Below, piece by piece: positions 20,867 to 30,234 of a stretch of DNA of 56,567 nt. Position 1 is the stretch's first letter; each line of letters begins with the position of its first letter. Under the pieces are notes generated by a model, which saw only the letters and a list, made by a program, of their open reading frames with translations, was not told the origin of the DNA and searched no databases. This DNA comes from an uncultured archaeon (lineage in GTDB: Archaea; Halobacteriota; Halobacteria; Halobacteriales; Haloferacaceae), in the NCBI GenBank assembly GCA_937138675.1, contig CAKZPG010000046.1:1-56567 (forward strand), read 5' to 3'. A program made the position numbers and the translations under genes.

Positions 20867-21433
20867 TTAGCCGTCGCCATCCGCGTGACGCTCGTTCTCA
20901 CCCGCTTCCACGACCCGCTTACCCGTCGCCCGCGGCACGACTCGCCGCTCTGCGTCAGCCCACTCGCAGTCCAGTTCCTGCCCCTGGTACAGTCGGTCGA
21001 GGAAGACGGCGAGACTGGCGACCTCAGAGTGAGGCTGGTTCGTCACCGCGACGTTCCAGTCGGCAGCCTCGTAGACGTCGAATGGCACCTTCTCGGCACC
21101 GATGACGACGAGAACAGGGGCGGTCCGGCCGGCCTCGCGAACCTCCGTCCCCACCGTCTGGACCGGTTCGCCGTACATCGTCAGGTGAACGACGATTCCG
21201 TCCCACTCGCGCAGGCGAGCGCGCCACGAGTCGTCCTGCTCAACGGCGAAGGGGCCGCCGAACCGCTCGGTCACGGACCGTGCGGTGTCGACGGCGTCAC
21301 TCGCGTCGTCCGGGAGGATAACTCGGGTCGCGCCGAGCGCGCGCGCTGTCAGCGCGACGTGGGTCGTCATCCGGTCGTCCCGGCCCGGGCGGTGGCCGAG
21401 ACGGAGTACCGCGACCTCGGGGGCGTCGTCCAT
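20867..21433 (-). CDS. tRNA (cytidine(56)-2'-O)-methyltransferase Trm56
   Basis: EVAVLRLGHRPGRDDRMTTHVALTARALGA, VVIGAEKVPFDVYEAADWNVAVTNQPHSEVASLA. Confidence 0.92.
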   Translation of the reverse strand: MDDAPEVAVLRLGHRPGRDDRMTTHVALTARALGATRVILPDDASDAVDTARSVTERFGGPFAVEQDDSWRARLREWDGIVVHLTMYGEPVQTVGTEVREAGRTAPVLVVIGAEKVPFDVYEAADWNVAVTNQPHSEVASLAVFLDRLYQGQELDCEWADAERRVVPRATGKRVVEAGENERHADGDG

Positions 21434-21511
21434 GTTCGGCGGTCTGCGACCAAGGGACCTCGGGCTTTCGGTCGGCGGCGGACGAGGGTTCAAGCCCCGC
21501 GCGGCATGTGA

Positions 21512-22405
21512 ATGAGTATGCAACCCGAAGACGGCGCGGGCGTCGCGGATGTCGATCTGTCGAACCGGACCGTCTTGGTGACAGGGTCGACGAGCGGCAT
21601 CGGCCGAGAGACAGCGCTTGCACTCGGCCGCCTCGGCGCCGAGGTGCTTGTCCACGGGCGAAGTCGTGAGGCCGGCGCGGAGGTAGCAAGCAAACTGGAC
21701 GCGACAGCCGGGACCGGTGCCTTCCACGCCGCCGACTTCGCCGATCTCGACGCCGTAGAGGGGCTCGCGGAGTGGGCGCGTGGGTACGACCCCGACGTTC
21801 TCGTCAACAACGCCGGCGGCTACTTCCGCGAGGGACGGCTCGCAGATGCGGGCGTAGAGTACACGTTCACCGTCAACCATCTTGCGGGATTTCTCCTGAC
21901 CGAGCGGCTCCGTTCGGACCTGCCCGACAACGGCCGGATCGTGATCGTCTCCTCGGAGGCCCACCGTGGCGGGTCACTCGACGTCGACTCCCTACGCTCG
22001 ATCGACCGCTACTCCTCGTGGGGTGCGTACTCGCGCTCGAAGCTTGCGAACGTCCTCCACGCGCGCGAACTGGCGAGTCGAACTCCCGAAGGCGGCCCAG
22101 CGGCGAACGCGCTTCACCCGGGCGTAGTGCCCGGGAGCGGGTTCGTTCGTCACCTGCCCGCGCCGCTTCGAACGCTCGCAGGGCTCGCAGGGGGGCTTGC
22201 GGCGGTGCCGTTCGTGGGTGTAGAGTCGCCGGCAGAGGCCGCCGAGACGAGCGTCTACCTCGCCGCTGCCCCGGACGAAACGACGACAGGTGCGTACTTC
22301 GACGACTGCCGCGACCGTCAGCCAGCCGCCGCTGCGCGGGACGATCGCGCTGCGGAACAGCTCTGGGAGTGGAGCAAGGAGACGCTTCACCGGAACGGCC
22401 ATTAG
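21512..22405 (+). CDS. Short-chain dehydrogenase/reductase
   Basis: VLVTGSTSGIGRETALALG, NNAGGYF, YSRSKLANV. Confidence 0.9.
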   Translation: MSMQPEDGAGVADVDLSNRTVLVTGSTSGIGRETALALGRLGAEVLVHGRSREAGAEVASKLDATAGTGAFHAADFADLDAVEGLAEWARGYDPDVLVNNAGGYFREGRLADAGVEYTFTVNHLAGFLLTERLRSDLPDNGRIVIVSSEAHRGGSLDVDSLRSIDRYSSWGAYSRSKLANVLHARELASRTPEGGPAANALHPGVVPGSGFVRHLPAPLRTLAGLAGGLAAVPFVGVESPAEAAETSVYLAAAPDETTTGAYFDDCRDRQPAAAARDDRAAEQLWEWSKETLHRNGH

Positions 22406-22426
22406 TCGGCATCGTCACCTGCTGGC

Positions 22427-23350
22427 ATGACCGGAGAACGCGTTCTCGTCACCGGAGGCGCAGGGCTGATCGGCTCGTATCTCGCGCGTTCGCTCGTCGC
22501 AGACGGTGCTGACGTGGTGGTTGCCGACGACCTCTCAGGGGGCCACCGCGACCGAGTTCCAGACGGCGCGACACTCGTCGAGACGGACCTGACCAGCGCC
22601 GACGGCGTGGCCCGAGCCGTCACCGACGGCCTCGATCGGGTCTACCACCTCGCGGCTGAACCTGCGGTGAACGCCGACGACCGGCGAGCACAGGTCAAAG
22701 CCAACACTCAGATGACCTACGACCTACTTGAACGGATGGCTGCAGTCGGGGTCGACTCGCTCGTCTTCACCTCCTCATCAACCGTCTACGGCGAGGCACC
22801 CCTCCCGACGCCTGAGGACTACGCACCGCTCGAACCGATCAGCGAGTACGGCGCCGCAAAACTCGCTGATGAGGCGCTGATCTCTACTTATGCCCACTCG
22901 TACGGCATCACGGCGCGCACCTTTCGCTTCGCGAACGTCGTCGGCCCGGGGCAGCGCGGGAACGTAATCGCGGACTTCGTCGAGAAACTTCGAAAGGACC
23001 CGGCGACGCTCGAAATTCTTGGTAACGGGCGACAGGAGAAGTCCTACCTCCACGTCGAGGACTGCGTCGCCGCGATGCGCCACGTCGTCCGTGAGGCGGC
23101 GGGACCGCTCGTCACTGTCAACCTTGGGTCGCGAACAACGACGAGCGTCCGCCGGGTCGCAGAGATCGTGAGCGACGTGCTCTGCGTCGACCCGGTGTAC
23201 GAGTTCACAGGAGGCGACCGCGGCTGGACCGGCGACGTGCCGCGGATGCGCCTCTCAGTCGAGAAGCTTTCGGGGATGGGCTTCGAGCCACCAGGATCAA
23301 GCGACGCAGCGGTCCGGCGCGCGGCCGAGGCGCTGGCCGAGGAGATCTAA
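22427..23350 (+). CDS. NAD-dependent epimerase/dehydratase (UDP-glucose 4-epimerase-like)
   Basis: VLVTGGAGLIGSYLAR, YGAAKLADEAL. Confidence 0.9.
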   Translation: MTGERVLVTGGAGLIGSYLARSLVADGADVVVADDLSGGHRDRVPDGATLVETDLTSADGVARAVTDGLDRVYHLAAEPAVNADDRRAQVKANTQMTYDLLERMAAVGVDSLVFTSSSTVYGEAPLPTPEDYAPLEPISEYGAAKLADEALISTYAHSYGITARTFRFANVVGPGQRGNVIADFVEKLRKDPATLEILGNGRQEKSYLHVEDCVAAMRHVVREAAGPLVTVNLGSRTTTSVRRVAEIVSDVLCVDPVYEFTGGDRGWTGDVPRMRLSVEKLSGMGFEPPGSSDAAVRRAAEALAEEI

Positions 23351-23997
23351 GGTTCGTCGTCTGCGTCTTCCTCGTCGGCTCTGTCCAGATACCGTAGGAG
23401 CGCCGCTGCCGACCGTCCCTCGCGCACGCGGCCGTCGAGGCAGGCCAGACGGACCTGGTCGCGCGACAGCCACGTCGCGTCGGAGGGGTCGCCCGCTCGC
23501 TTGGCAGGGCGATACCGCGAAACGGCGTAGTAGTGGAGGTCAGACTCGACACCCGGGCCGGCCGGGAGGATGAACAGGTTCTCAGACATGATGGGGTCAA
23601 GACCAACCCTCTCACGCAAGACCTCCGTGGCGCGTTCGTCGACGACGTCGCGAACCTCGTAGTCCCCGTGACGGACCGCCTCGTACGCAGGCAGTGAGTC
23701 GAAGACAGGGCCGCCGGGTAGGCGCCACGATGGGTCGCCGGGGCTCTGCGGACCGTCGGGCAGGAGGAATAGTTCGTCGTCGTTCACGACGACGAGACGA
23801 ACACCCGGCGAAAGGCGGGCGCTCTCGGTCGTCTCGACGCCCTCTGCGCCGGCCATCGGACGCTCGACAACGGCAACGCGGTCCCCACGGTAACGAACGC
23901 GGCCATCACCGGCCGGAACCCGGTCATTCACGCCGACCACCGGGAGCCGTGAGCAGAGCGCGGAGCGATCGAAGTCACAAAATACCCAAGTGCGCAA
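23347..23997 (-). CDS. NUDIX hydrolase-like protein (start uncertain)
   Basis: WRLPGGPVFDSLPAYEAVRHGDYEVRDVVDERATEVLRERVGL. Confidence 0.7.
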   Translation of the reverse strand: MRTWVFCDFDRSALCSRLPVVGVNDRVPAGDGRVRYRGDRVAVVERPMAGAEGVETTESARLSPGVRLVVVNDDELFLLPDGPQSPGDPSWRLPGGPVFDSLPAYEAVRHGDYEVRDVVDERATEVLRERVGLDPIMSENLFILPAGPGVESDLHYYAVSRYRPAKRAGDPSDATWLSRDQVRLACLDGRVREGRSAAALLRYLDRADEEDADDEP

Positions 23998-24100
23998 CGG
24001 TCAAATTGGTTGCGCCAGAGAACAATAACCAGAGAGTGACGATATCCCGGCGATCCCCCGTGACCGCAACCGGTAAGCGCCTCACGCGCCGCGATCGGCT

Positions 24101-24844
24101 GTGCAAGTCGTCGGCTACGATACGGGGACGCCCGCGCTTCTCATTAGCGATGGCAACGGCGTTGAGGCCGTCTCGCTTGACGCAGGCGCCGACCTCACGT
24201 ACGTCCTCGGCGACCGACGGTGTGCCGGCGTTCTCGGCCCCGATAGTCACGAGCCCTGCAACGCACCAGAGGCACCGTACTGCCCGCACCATCGTTCGAC
24301 GTGGGTCTGTGCGAAATGTACCGGCACCTGCCTGAAAGACGAGATGGACTGTTACGACGACCATGCGGTTTATCTCGCCGTCTTCGCACCCGTCGCGTTC
24401 AAAGTCGGCGTGACGAAGGTGCGCCGACTGGAGACTCGCCTGCGCGAACAGGGAGCGGATCGCGCTGCGCATATCCGGACAGTCGAGAACGGTCGTCTTG
24501 CCCGGAAAATAGAGGCGGGGATCGCAGAGTCAGTAGGCGACAGCGTGCGTGTTGCGACGAAGATAGCAGGGCTCGGCGAGACCGTGGACGATGCGGCGTG
24601 GACGGCGCTTCTCTCCAACTTCGACCCTGTCCGGACGTGGGCGCCGGACCACGGCGTGACCCTCGACGAACGGCCGGTAGCCGAGACACTCGCGAGCGGT
24701 CGGGTCCGCGGGACGAAAGGCAGGGTCCTGATCCTCGAACGCGACGGGACGACCTACGCCGTGGACCTCCGGGACCTAGTGGGCCACGAGTTAGCGGCGG
24801 GTACACCCGACCGAAGCCTCCAGTCGAGCCTCGGCGCGTTCTAA
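24101..24844 (+). CDS. DUF2797 family protein
   Basis: Cys pattern CAGVL…CNAPEAPYCPHH…CAKCTGTCLKDEMDC, YLAVFAPVAFKVGVTKVRRLETRLREQGAD. Confidence 0.8.
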   Translation: MQVVGYDTGTPALLISDGNGVEAVSLDAGADLTYVLGDRRCAGVLGPDSHEPCNAPEAPYCPHHRSTWVCAKCTGTCLKDEMDCYDDHAVYLAVFAPVAFKVGVTKVRRLETRLREQGADRAAHIRTVENGRLARKIEAGIAESVGDSVRVATKIAGLGETVDDAAWTALLSNFDPVRTWAPDHGVTLDERPVAETLASGRVRGTKGRVLILERDGTTYAVDLRDLVGHELAAGTPDRSLQSSLGAF

Positions 24845-24877
24845 TCCCCGAGGCTTATTCAGGGGCCTCTCGAAAAC

Positions 24878-25393
24878 ATGAGTATGGCAGACGATGAGGA
24901 GCGAGAGGCCGAAACAGAGCCAGAGCCAGAGACTGAAAGCGGTGCCGATACGGGCAGCGCGAAGGACGAAAATAAGCATGAGGGCGAAGATGAGAGCGAG
25001 AGCGAAAGCGAAAGCGAGGAAAAGTCGTTCCGCGAGCGCGTTGAGGAGATCCGCGAGCGCCGGCGTGAGGAGCACGAGGAGGGCGAGGGCGAGGGCGAGC
25101 CAGGCCCCGGTCCCGGCGCCAGTCCCGAGGAGATGATGGGCGGCGGCTCCGGCGGCAACCCGTTCGCGCAGATGATGAGTGGGATGATGGGCGGTGGTGG
25201 CGGCGGTCCCGGCGGTATGGCCGGCGGCCCACCCGGCATGGGCGGCGGTCCTGGCGGCCCCAGCGGCATGGGCGGCGAGGGGGAACAGGTCGGGAACGAG
25301 GAACTCGTCCGCGAGGTCCGACAGCTCCGCGACGAGATGCGCGACGCGACCCGACAGCTCCAGCGGATCGCACAGGCGCTCGAAAACGATTAA
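24878..25393 (+). CDS. Low-complexity acidic + Gly/Met/Pro-rich protein with C-terminal coiled coil
   Basis: E/S-rich N-terminus, GGGGGGPGGMAGGPPGMGGGPGGPSGMGG, then VREVRQLRDEMRDATRQLQRIAQALEND. Confidence 0.75.
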   Translation: MSMADDEEREAETEPEPETESGADTGSAKDENKHEGEDESESESESEEKSFRERVEEIRERRREEHEEGEGEGEPGPGPGASPEEMMGGGSGGNPFAQMMSGMMGGGGGGPGGMAGGPPGMGGGPGGPSGMGGEGEQVGNEELVREVRQLRDEMRDATRQLQRIAQALEND

Positions 25394-26502
25394 AGCGAAC
25401 GGTAGAGATCCGCGAGGGCGTCGACAGCGTGGTCGACGCTCGTCGCCCCGCGGCGGTCGAAGCAGCCCTCTTCGAGCGTCTCGCGGTTATCGAGCGCTCG
25501 ACGGGTCGCACTGCGCAGGCCCGCGATGTTGCCTGTCTCGAAATGATAGCCGGTCACCCCGTCTAGTATGGTATCCGCGAGCGCGCCGTCGTTCGCAGCG
25601 ACCACGGGCGTACCGCAGGCGTTTGCCTCCAGCGCAACCAGTCCCTGCGTCTCGACAGGGCTCGGGAACTGGAAGACATCGAGCGCGGTGTAGAACTCGG
25701 GGAGTTCCTCGCGGTCGAGAAAGCCGAGGAAGTGCGCGTCTACGCCACGCTCTCGGGCGCGGGCCTCGAGATCTGCGCGGGCCGGCCCGTCTCCTCCAAA
25801 CACTAACGTCGCGTCAAGATCCGCAGCAGCATCGACGAGGTCTCCAAGCCGCTTTTCGTAGCCGTGACGACCGGTATAGCCCACGAAGACGTCCGTTCCG
25901 GTCAGGCCGTGCCGGCGCAGGAACTCGCCGGAGTCGACCGGGCGGAAGTGCTCGATGTCGATACCGTTCGGCACGACCTCAACGGGGGTGTCGGTCCCCA
26001 CCGTCTCGACGAGGTGGTGGCGGGTGGCCTCGCTTGGCGCGACAACGGCGTCGGCTCGGCCAAAGAACCAGCGCTCGTAGCGCGTCGACAGGCCGGCGAG
26101 GGCGTCTTCGACCCACTCGCGGTCTGCGAGGTAGTCCGCGTACTCGCCCGTCGGAGTGTGGTAGTTCGCGACGACCGGGACGTCAGCCCGCCGCCCGAGT
26201 CTGAGCGCCGCGACGCCGAGTGCGAAGGGGGTGTGAGCGTGGACGACGTCGACGTCGGTGTCGCAGATGGCGCCTGGCACGCTGGGGAGGCCGAGACGAA
26301 ACCCGTCGTAGTACGGAAAAGGAAGCGACCGTACCGGGTGTTCATCAAGTGTCGGGTCGTGACCGCCGGCGTCGGGGTAGACGACGTTCATCCGACCGCC
26401 GCGGTCGATCCAGCGGTCGCGCCACGTCTTCACCGTGTAGGTGACGCCGTTGACCGTTGGCAGGTAAGTGTCGGTAAAGGCGACGACCGACTGGTGACCC
26501 AT
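25390..26502 (-). CDS. Glycosyltransferase family 4 / group 1
   Basis: VVAFTDTYLPTVNGVTYTVKTWRDRW, VFGGDGPARADLE, FPSPVETQGLVALEANACGTPVVAA. Confidence 0.9.
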   Translation of the reverse strand: MGHQSVVAFTDTYLPTVNGVTYTVKTWRDRWIDRGGRMNVVYPDAGGHDPTLDEHPVRSLPFPYYDGFRLGLPSVPGAICDTDVDVVHAHTPFALGVAALRLGRRADVPVVANYHTPTGEYADYLADREWVEDALAGLSTRYERWFFGRADAVVAPSEATRHHLVETVGTDTPVEVVPNGIDIEHFRPVDSGEFLRRHGLTGTDVFVGYTGRHGYEKRLGDLVDAAADLDATLVFGGDGPARADLEARARERGVDAHFLGFLDREELPEFYTALDVFQFPSPVETQGLVALEANACGTPVVAANDGALADTILDGVTGYHFETGNIAGLRSATRRALDNRETLEEGCFDRRGATSVDHAVDALADLYRSL

Positions 26503-26608
26503 CGCACCCTGTTCGTCGGCGGGGTCGCTAATCGGTTGTGATCCACGTCTGTCGCCCAACGAGATGCCCGTCCGGAACGCATAACCCACGTCCCGGGCGA
26601 ATCTGACC

Positions 26609-26896
26609 GTGTCCGGCATCGCTGGGGAACGGATCGACCGGCTCCACACGCTCGCCAGCGAAGCCGCCGCCGCCGGTGAGCGCGACCTGTCTCGCGAATA
26701 TGTCCGCCTCGCGCGCCGGATTGCCGAGCGCCACCGCCTGTCACTCCCGCGGCGCTTCCAGTGGTTCACCTGTGACCGCTGCGACGCCTACCTCCGCCCA
26801 GGGGCGAACGCGCGGGTTCGACTCGGGCCTGCGCGCGTCGTCGTGCGCTGTGACTGCGGCGTGACGGCCCGGTACCCCACGAGTGAACAAGAGTGA
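26609..26896 (+). CDS. rnp4: Ribonuclease P protein component 4 (Rpp21/Rpr2)
   Basis: ERIDRLHTLASEAAAAGERDLSREYVRLARRIAERHRLSLPRRFQWFTCDRCDAYLRPGANARVRL. Confidence 0.92.
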   Translation: MSGIAGERIDRLHTLASEAAAAGERDLSREYVRLARRIAERHRLSLPRRFQWFTCDRCDAYLRPGANARVRLGPARVVVRCDCGVTARYPTSEQE

Positions 26897-27151
26897 GTAC
26901 TCGCGGCGACGGCAGAGAAGCCAGTTGTATCGGCACTTCGGTGACCTGCGCCCTCCCACAGCACCCTGTCAGACCACAGAGACAGAGCGCCTCAAGGGCC
27001 CGACGTCGGCGCCGATGGCGGTACGGCCACAGGCGAGACGTACACCATCCCGGGTTGACATCGACGATGTCGTCGAACGGCCGAAACACCCGACAAGACG
27101 ACCCAGGTGTTGGTGCCGCTCCAGCGCATCGGCGTTCGCCCTGAACACGGC

Positions 27152-27211
27152 GGTGAACTACCCCTGCCTACTCGCCGCCGTCGGCGGCTGCTAGAGGACG
27201 GGGCATTAGCG
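27152..27211. mobile_element. Solo IS200/IS605-like end module
   Basis: gtgaactacccctgcctactcgccgccgtcggcggctgctagaggacggggcattagcg; same layout as 33012 onward next to the TnpB fragment. Confidence 0.5.
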
Positions 27212-27260
27212 CCTGAGTTGCAAATAAAGAGTCATACGGTCGGCGCGACACGCAAGGTGT

Positions 27261-27509
27261 ATGACAGACCAGGAACTGCGAGCGCGCGCGCACAATCTGG
27301 ACGCGACGCTCCGCGTTGGGAAGCGGGGACCGGAGATGGTCCTCGAAGAGTTAAACGACCAGTTAGCCGACCGTAACCTCGTGAAGGTGCGGTTTCTTCG
27401 CGCGGCACGGGCGAAGACAGACGTCGAGACGCTCGCAGCGGAGATGGCGCCGGAGGTGAGCGCCGACGTCGTCGAGACACGGGGCAACACGGCGGTGTTC
27501 CACCGGTGA
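27261..27509 (+). CDS. YhbY/CRM-family RNA-binding protein
   Basis: ELRARAHNLDATLRVGKRGPEMVLEELNDQLADRNLVKVRFL. Confidence 0.9.
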   Translation: MTDQELRARAHNLDATLRVGKRGPEMVLEELNDQLADRNLVKVRFLRAARAKTDVETLAAEMAPEVSADVVETRGNTAVFHR

Positions 27510-28402
27510 CACCGCTTCCGCTCCAGGCCACCTCCTTCGTCAGGAACCTGCTCACCAGGTTAATAGGCGAGACAATCGCGGGCGCCGTAGCGCCGATACT
27601 GGTTTTTGTCGTTGCGTTCGTCGCCGTATACATTGTCGGCCGGAGCGTGTCGACAACAGTCCTAAAACGAGTGTTGGACGCCCGCGGGCTCGACGCACAC
27701 GCTCGAAAGCCGCTCAATAAGATTACGAATGTCGTGGTCGCGTTCGTCGCCATCGCGGTCGCATTCGGGCTGGCGGAGTATGGCAACTTCCTCCAGAGTC
27801 TCGCCACTATCGCGGCAGCGGCGACGCTCGCAGTTGGCCTCGCGACACAAGACACTATCTCGAACTTCGTCGCGGGCGTGTTCATATTTACCGACAGACC
27901 GTTCCGCATCGGCGATTGGATAGAGTGGGACGGCCACGCCGGTGTGGTCGAGGATGTCTCTTTCCGGGTCACTCGAGTTCGGACGTTCGACAACGAACTG
28001 CTGACCGTACCGAACAACACGCTGACGAGTGGTGTCGTAAAGAACCCGGTCGCGAAAGATACCCTCCGCCTGAAGATACCGTTCGGCATTAGCTACGACG
28101 ACGACGTCGAACAAGCGAGCAAGATAATCGTCAAGGAAGCCGAGGCGGCCGAAGACATCCTCGACAACCCCGCGCCGTCGGTACGTCTGACCGAACTCGG
28201 CGACTCGGCGGTCGTTCTCCAGTCGCGGGTCTGGATCGCCGACCCCTCGCGCGCAGACCTTGTGAAGACACGCGCCGACTACGTAACGTCGGTCAAGCGC
28301 CGGTTCGATCAAGAGGGGGTGAATTTCCCCTACCCGAACCGGACGCTCGGCGGGTCACTTTCGATCGAGGGACTGGACCGCCTGACTGAAACCGCGAACT
28401 AG
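27506..28402 (+). CDS. Mechanosensitive ion channel MscS family
   Basis: VGLATQDTISNFVAGVFIFTDRPFRIGDWIEWDGHAGVVEDVSFRVTRVRTFDNELLTVPN. Confidence 0.92.
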   Translation: MTPLPLQATSFVRNLLTRLIGETIAGAVAPILVFVVAFVAVYIVGRSVSTTVLKRVLDARGLDAHARKPLNKITNVVVAFVAIAVAFGLAEYGNFLQSLATIAAAATLAVGLATQDTISNFVAGVFIFTDRPFRIGDWIEWDGHAGVVEDVSFRVTRVRTFDNELLTVPNNTLTSGVVKNPVAKDTLRLKIPFGISYDDDVEQASKIIVKEAEAAEDILDNPAPSVRLTELGDSAVVLQSRVWIADPSRADLVKTRADYVTSVKRRFDQEGVNFPYPNRTLGGSLSIEGLDRLTETAN

Positions 28403-29235
28403 AGCTCGATCCGCTCGACGAGGGGGTCGTCGGTCTTCGTGTTTATTGCGACAATCCGGACGTTGTCGTCAAGCCCTGAGTCCCGCAGTTTCTCTTTCAA
28501 TAGTTCATCAACTTGGTAGACGCCAGCGGCGTTAACCATCTCTATCTCGACTAACACGGCCCGCCCGTTGCCGGGCTTCAATGTCACATCGCGGATGGCC
28601 TGACTCGACAGAGTGTTAATTCCACGTCCGCCCTTCTCGTACGGGATTCGAGAGCGCCCGCGCTCCATGTCGAGGCCGTCTGCAACCCGAACGACGCCGG
28701 CCTCCAGCGTCAGCGGCTGTTCTTCAGTGTGGTGACAGAGGATTGCGTGGAGGACCTCGGCCTTGACCCGGACGGCCGCGGCGGTATTGTAGTGGTCGCT
28801 CTCACGGAGGAACCGGTCAAGCAGGTCGGCCGCGAGCGGAATGGAGTAGTACGAGTGGTTGTCCCGGTGGACGACGTGGCCAATATCGTGGAGGGTGGCC
28901 GCGAGGGCGACGATGACGGGTTCGTCTGCCTGCTCAAGCCCCTGCTGGCGCGCGCCGTTGAACTCAATGTCGCCACGCTTCAGCAGTTCGTAGAGCCGGA
29001 GCGCCCGGTCGCGAACGATGGAGACGTGTTTCGGACCGTGGTCGTTGTACCCTTTCCTGACGACGGCGTTGACGTTCTGAGCCTCGAGATACGCCTGTAC
29101 CTCGGGGTCGGTCACGAGTCGCGGCAGGACGTCGTTCAACCGAACGTCGGGAAACGCGTGGTCTGCGCCCGGGTCATACCGCTTCCCACCATGGCCGTCA
29201 GCGTTGCGCTTCCCGCCCTCGTCAATGTCGCTCAC
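28399..29235 (-). CDS. HD domain phosphohydrolase
   Basis: HDIGHVVHRDNHSYYSI, DGLDMERGRSRIPYEKGGRGIN. Confidence 0.85.
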   Translation of the reverse strand: MSDIDEGGKRNADGHGGKRYDPGADHAFPDVRLNDVLPRLVTDPEVQAYLEAQNVNAVVRKGYNDHGPKHVSIVRDRALRLYELLKRGDIEFNGARQQGLEQADEPVIVALAATLHDIGHVVHRDNHSYYSIPLAADLLDRFLRESDHYNTAAAVRVKAEVLHAILCHHTEEQPLTLEAGVVRVADGLDMERGRSRIPYEKGGRGINTLSSQAIRDVTLKPGNGRAVLVEIEMVNAAGVYQVDELLKEKLRDSGLDDNVRIVAINTKTDDPLVERIEL

Positions 29236-29527
29236 ACGTCGAGTCTGGCGACCGCGCGCAAAAAGATGCGCCCCCAACTCGCGATCGCCGCTGGCACTTG
29301 GCGTCGTCCGGTTTCTCGCTCGGCTTGCCGTCCCGGTGGGGGGCGGCACGACAGTCGACGCAACCACGACTGCGTCCTGCGAGGTACCAAGGCCCGTACT
29401 TTGCACGTACAGATAATCCTTCGGCCACAGACGCCCGTGGGGCCGCTCTCGGTCGCCACCGAGAGTAATACAGTCACTCGCGGCAGGCAAAAGGCCTATC
29501 ACAGAGTCCGTTCAAACAACGTCAAAT

Positions 29528-29791
29528 ATGCAGGGCATGATTCCCCTGGTTCCCGGCCTCCCCGGTGGGCCCGAGTTGATCATCGTGCTGTTCGTGTTAG
29601 TCCTCTTGTTTGGTGCAAATAAGATCCCGAAGCTCGCTCGGTCAACGGGGCAGGCGATGGGCGAGTTCCGCAAAGGTCGGGAGGAGGTCGAAGAAGAACT
29701 CGACGAAATCCAGGGCGACGCAATCCCGACGGACGAGGAGACGTCGACCGACGAGCCGGAACCCGAGACGGCCGAAGAAAAGTCGGCCTGA
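29528..29791 (+). CDS. tatA: Sec-independent translocase TatA-family protein
   Basis: GGPELIIVLFVLVLLFGANKIPKLARSTGQAMGEFRKGREE. Confidence 0.9.
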   Translation: MQGMIPLVPGLPGGPELIIVLFVLVLLFGANKIPKLARSTGQAMGEFRKGREEVEEELDEIQGDAIPTDEETSTDEPEPETAEEKSA

Positions 29792-29846
29792 GCGCGACCG
29801 GGCCGGACCCACCGTATTTTATTTCACCCATCCGGTAGCGCCGGTA

Positions 29847-29919
29847 GGGCGCGTGGCCTAGTGGACAGGGCGAGAGGTTCCTAACCTCTCGATCGCGGGT
29901 TCGAATCCCGCCGCGCCCG
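29847..29919 (+). tRNA. tRNA-Arg(CCT)
   Basis: Acceptor GGGCGCG/CGCGCCC, anticodon loop TTCCTAA, T-arm CGGGTTCGAATCCCG. Confidence 0.93.
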
Positions 29920-30234
29920 TCCCCACCCCCCACAGTCCAGTGTGTGCGGGGAACAGGTAGGGGTCAGCTGCGTCGCCTACGGAGTTCAATCCGAGAACTC
30001 GGTGAGTTATCGCCCGTGTCCGCCTATTAACAGTCGATCACTACCCGTACACGTTTGAGAGTTTCTCGCACATGTCGCGGCGTCTATTGCTGGTATCTCG
30101 GATAAGAGATGATCGATAGATGATATCGACAGGGGCTCTAACATACGAATAACCCACAACTGGCGATTGACAAGCGTCCGACTCTCACCCACATCTTCGC
30201 CGCCAAAAGCCGGTATAATACTCCTCGGCTGCAA

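Noticed and set aside
24845-24870. ccccgaggcttattcagggg as another copy of the 2829/5291 repeat
   Set aside because: Similarity limited to the ccccgaggc core; probably chance or a terminator.
24920-25110. Simple GAGCGA/GAGGGC repeats as a non-coding repeat array
   Set aside because: They lie in frame within a plausible CDS and encode an acidic disordered segment.
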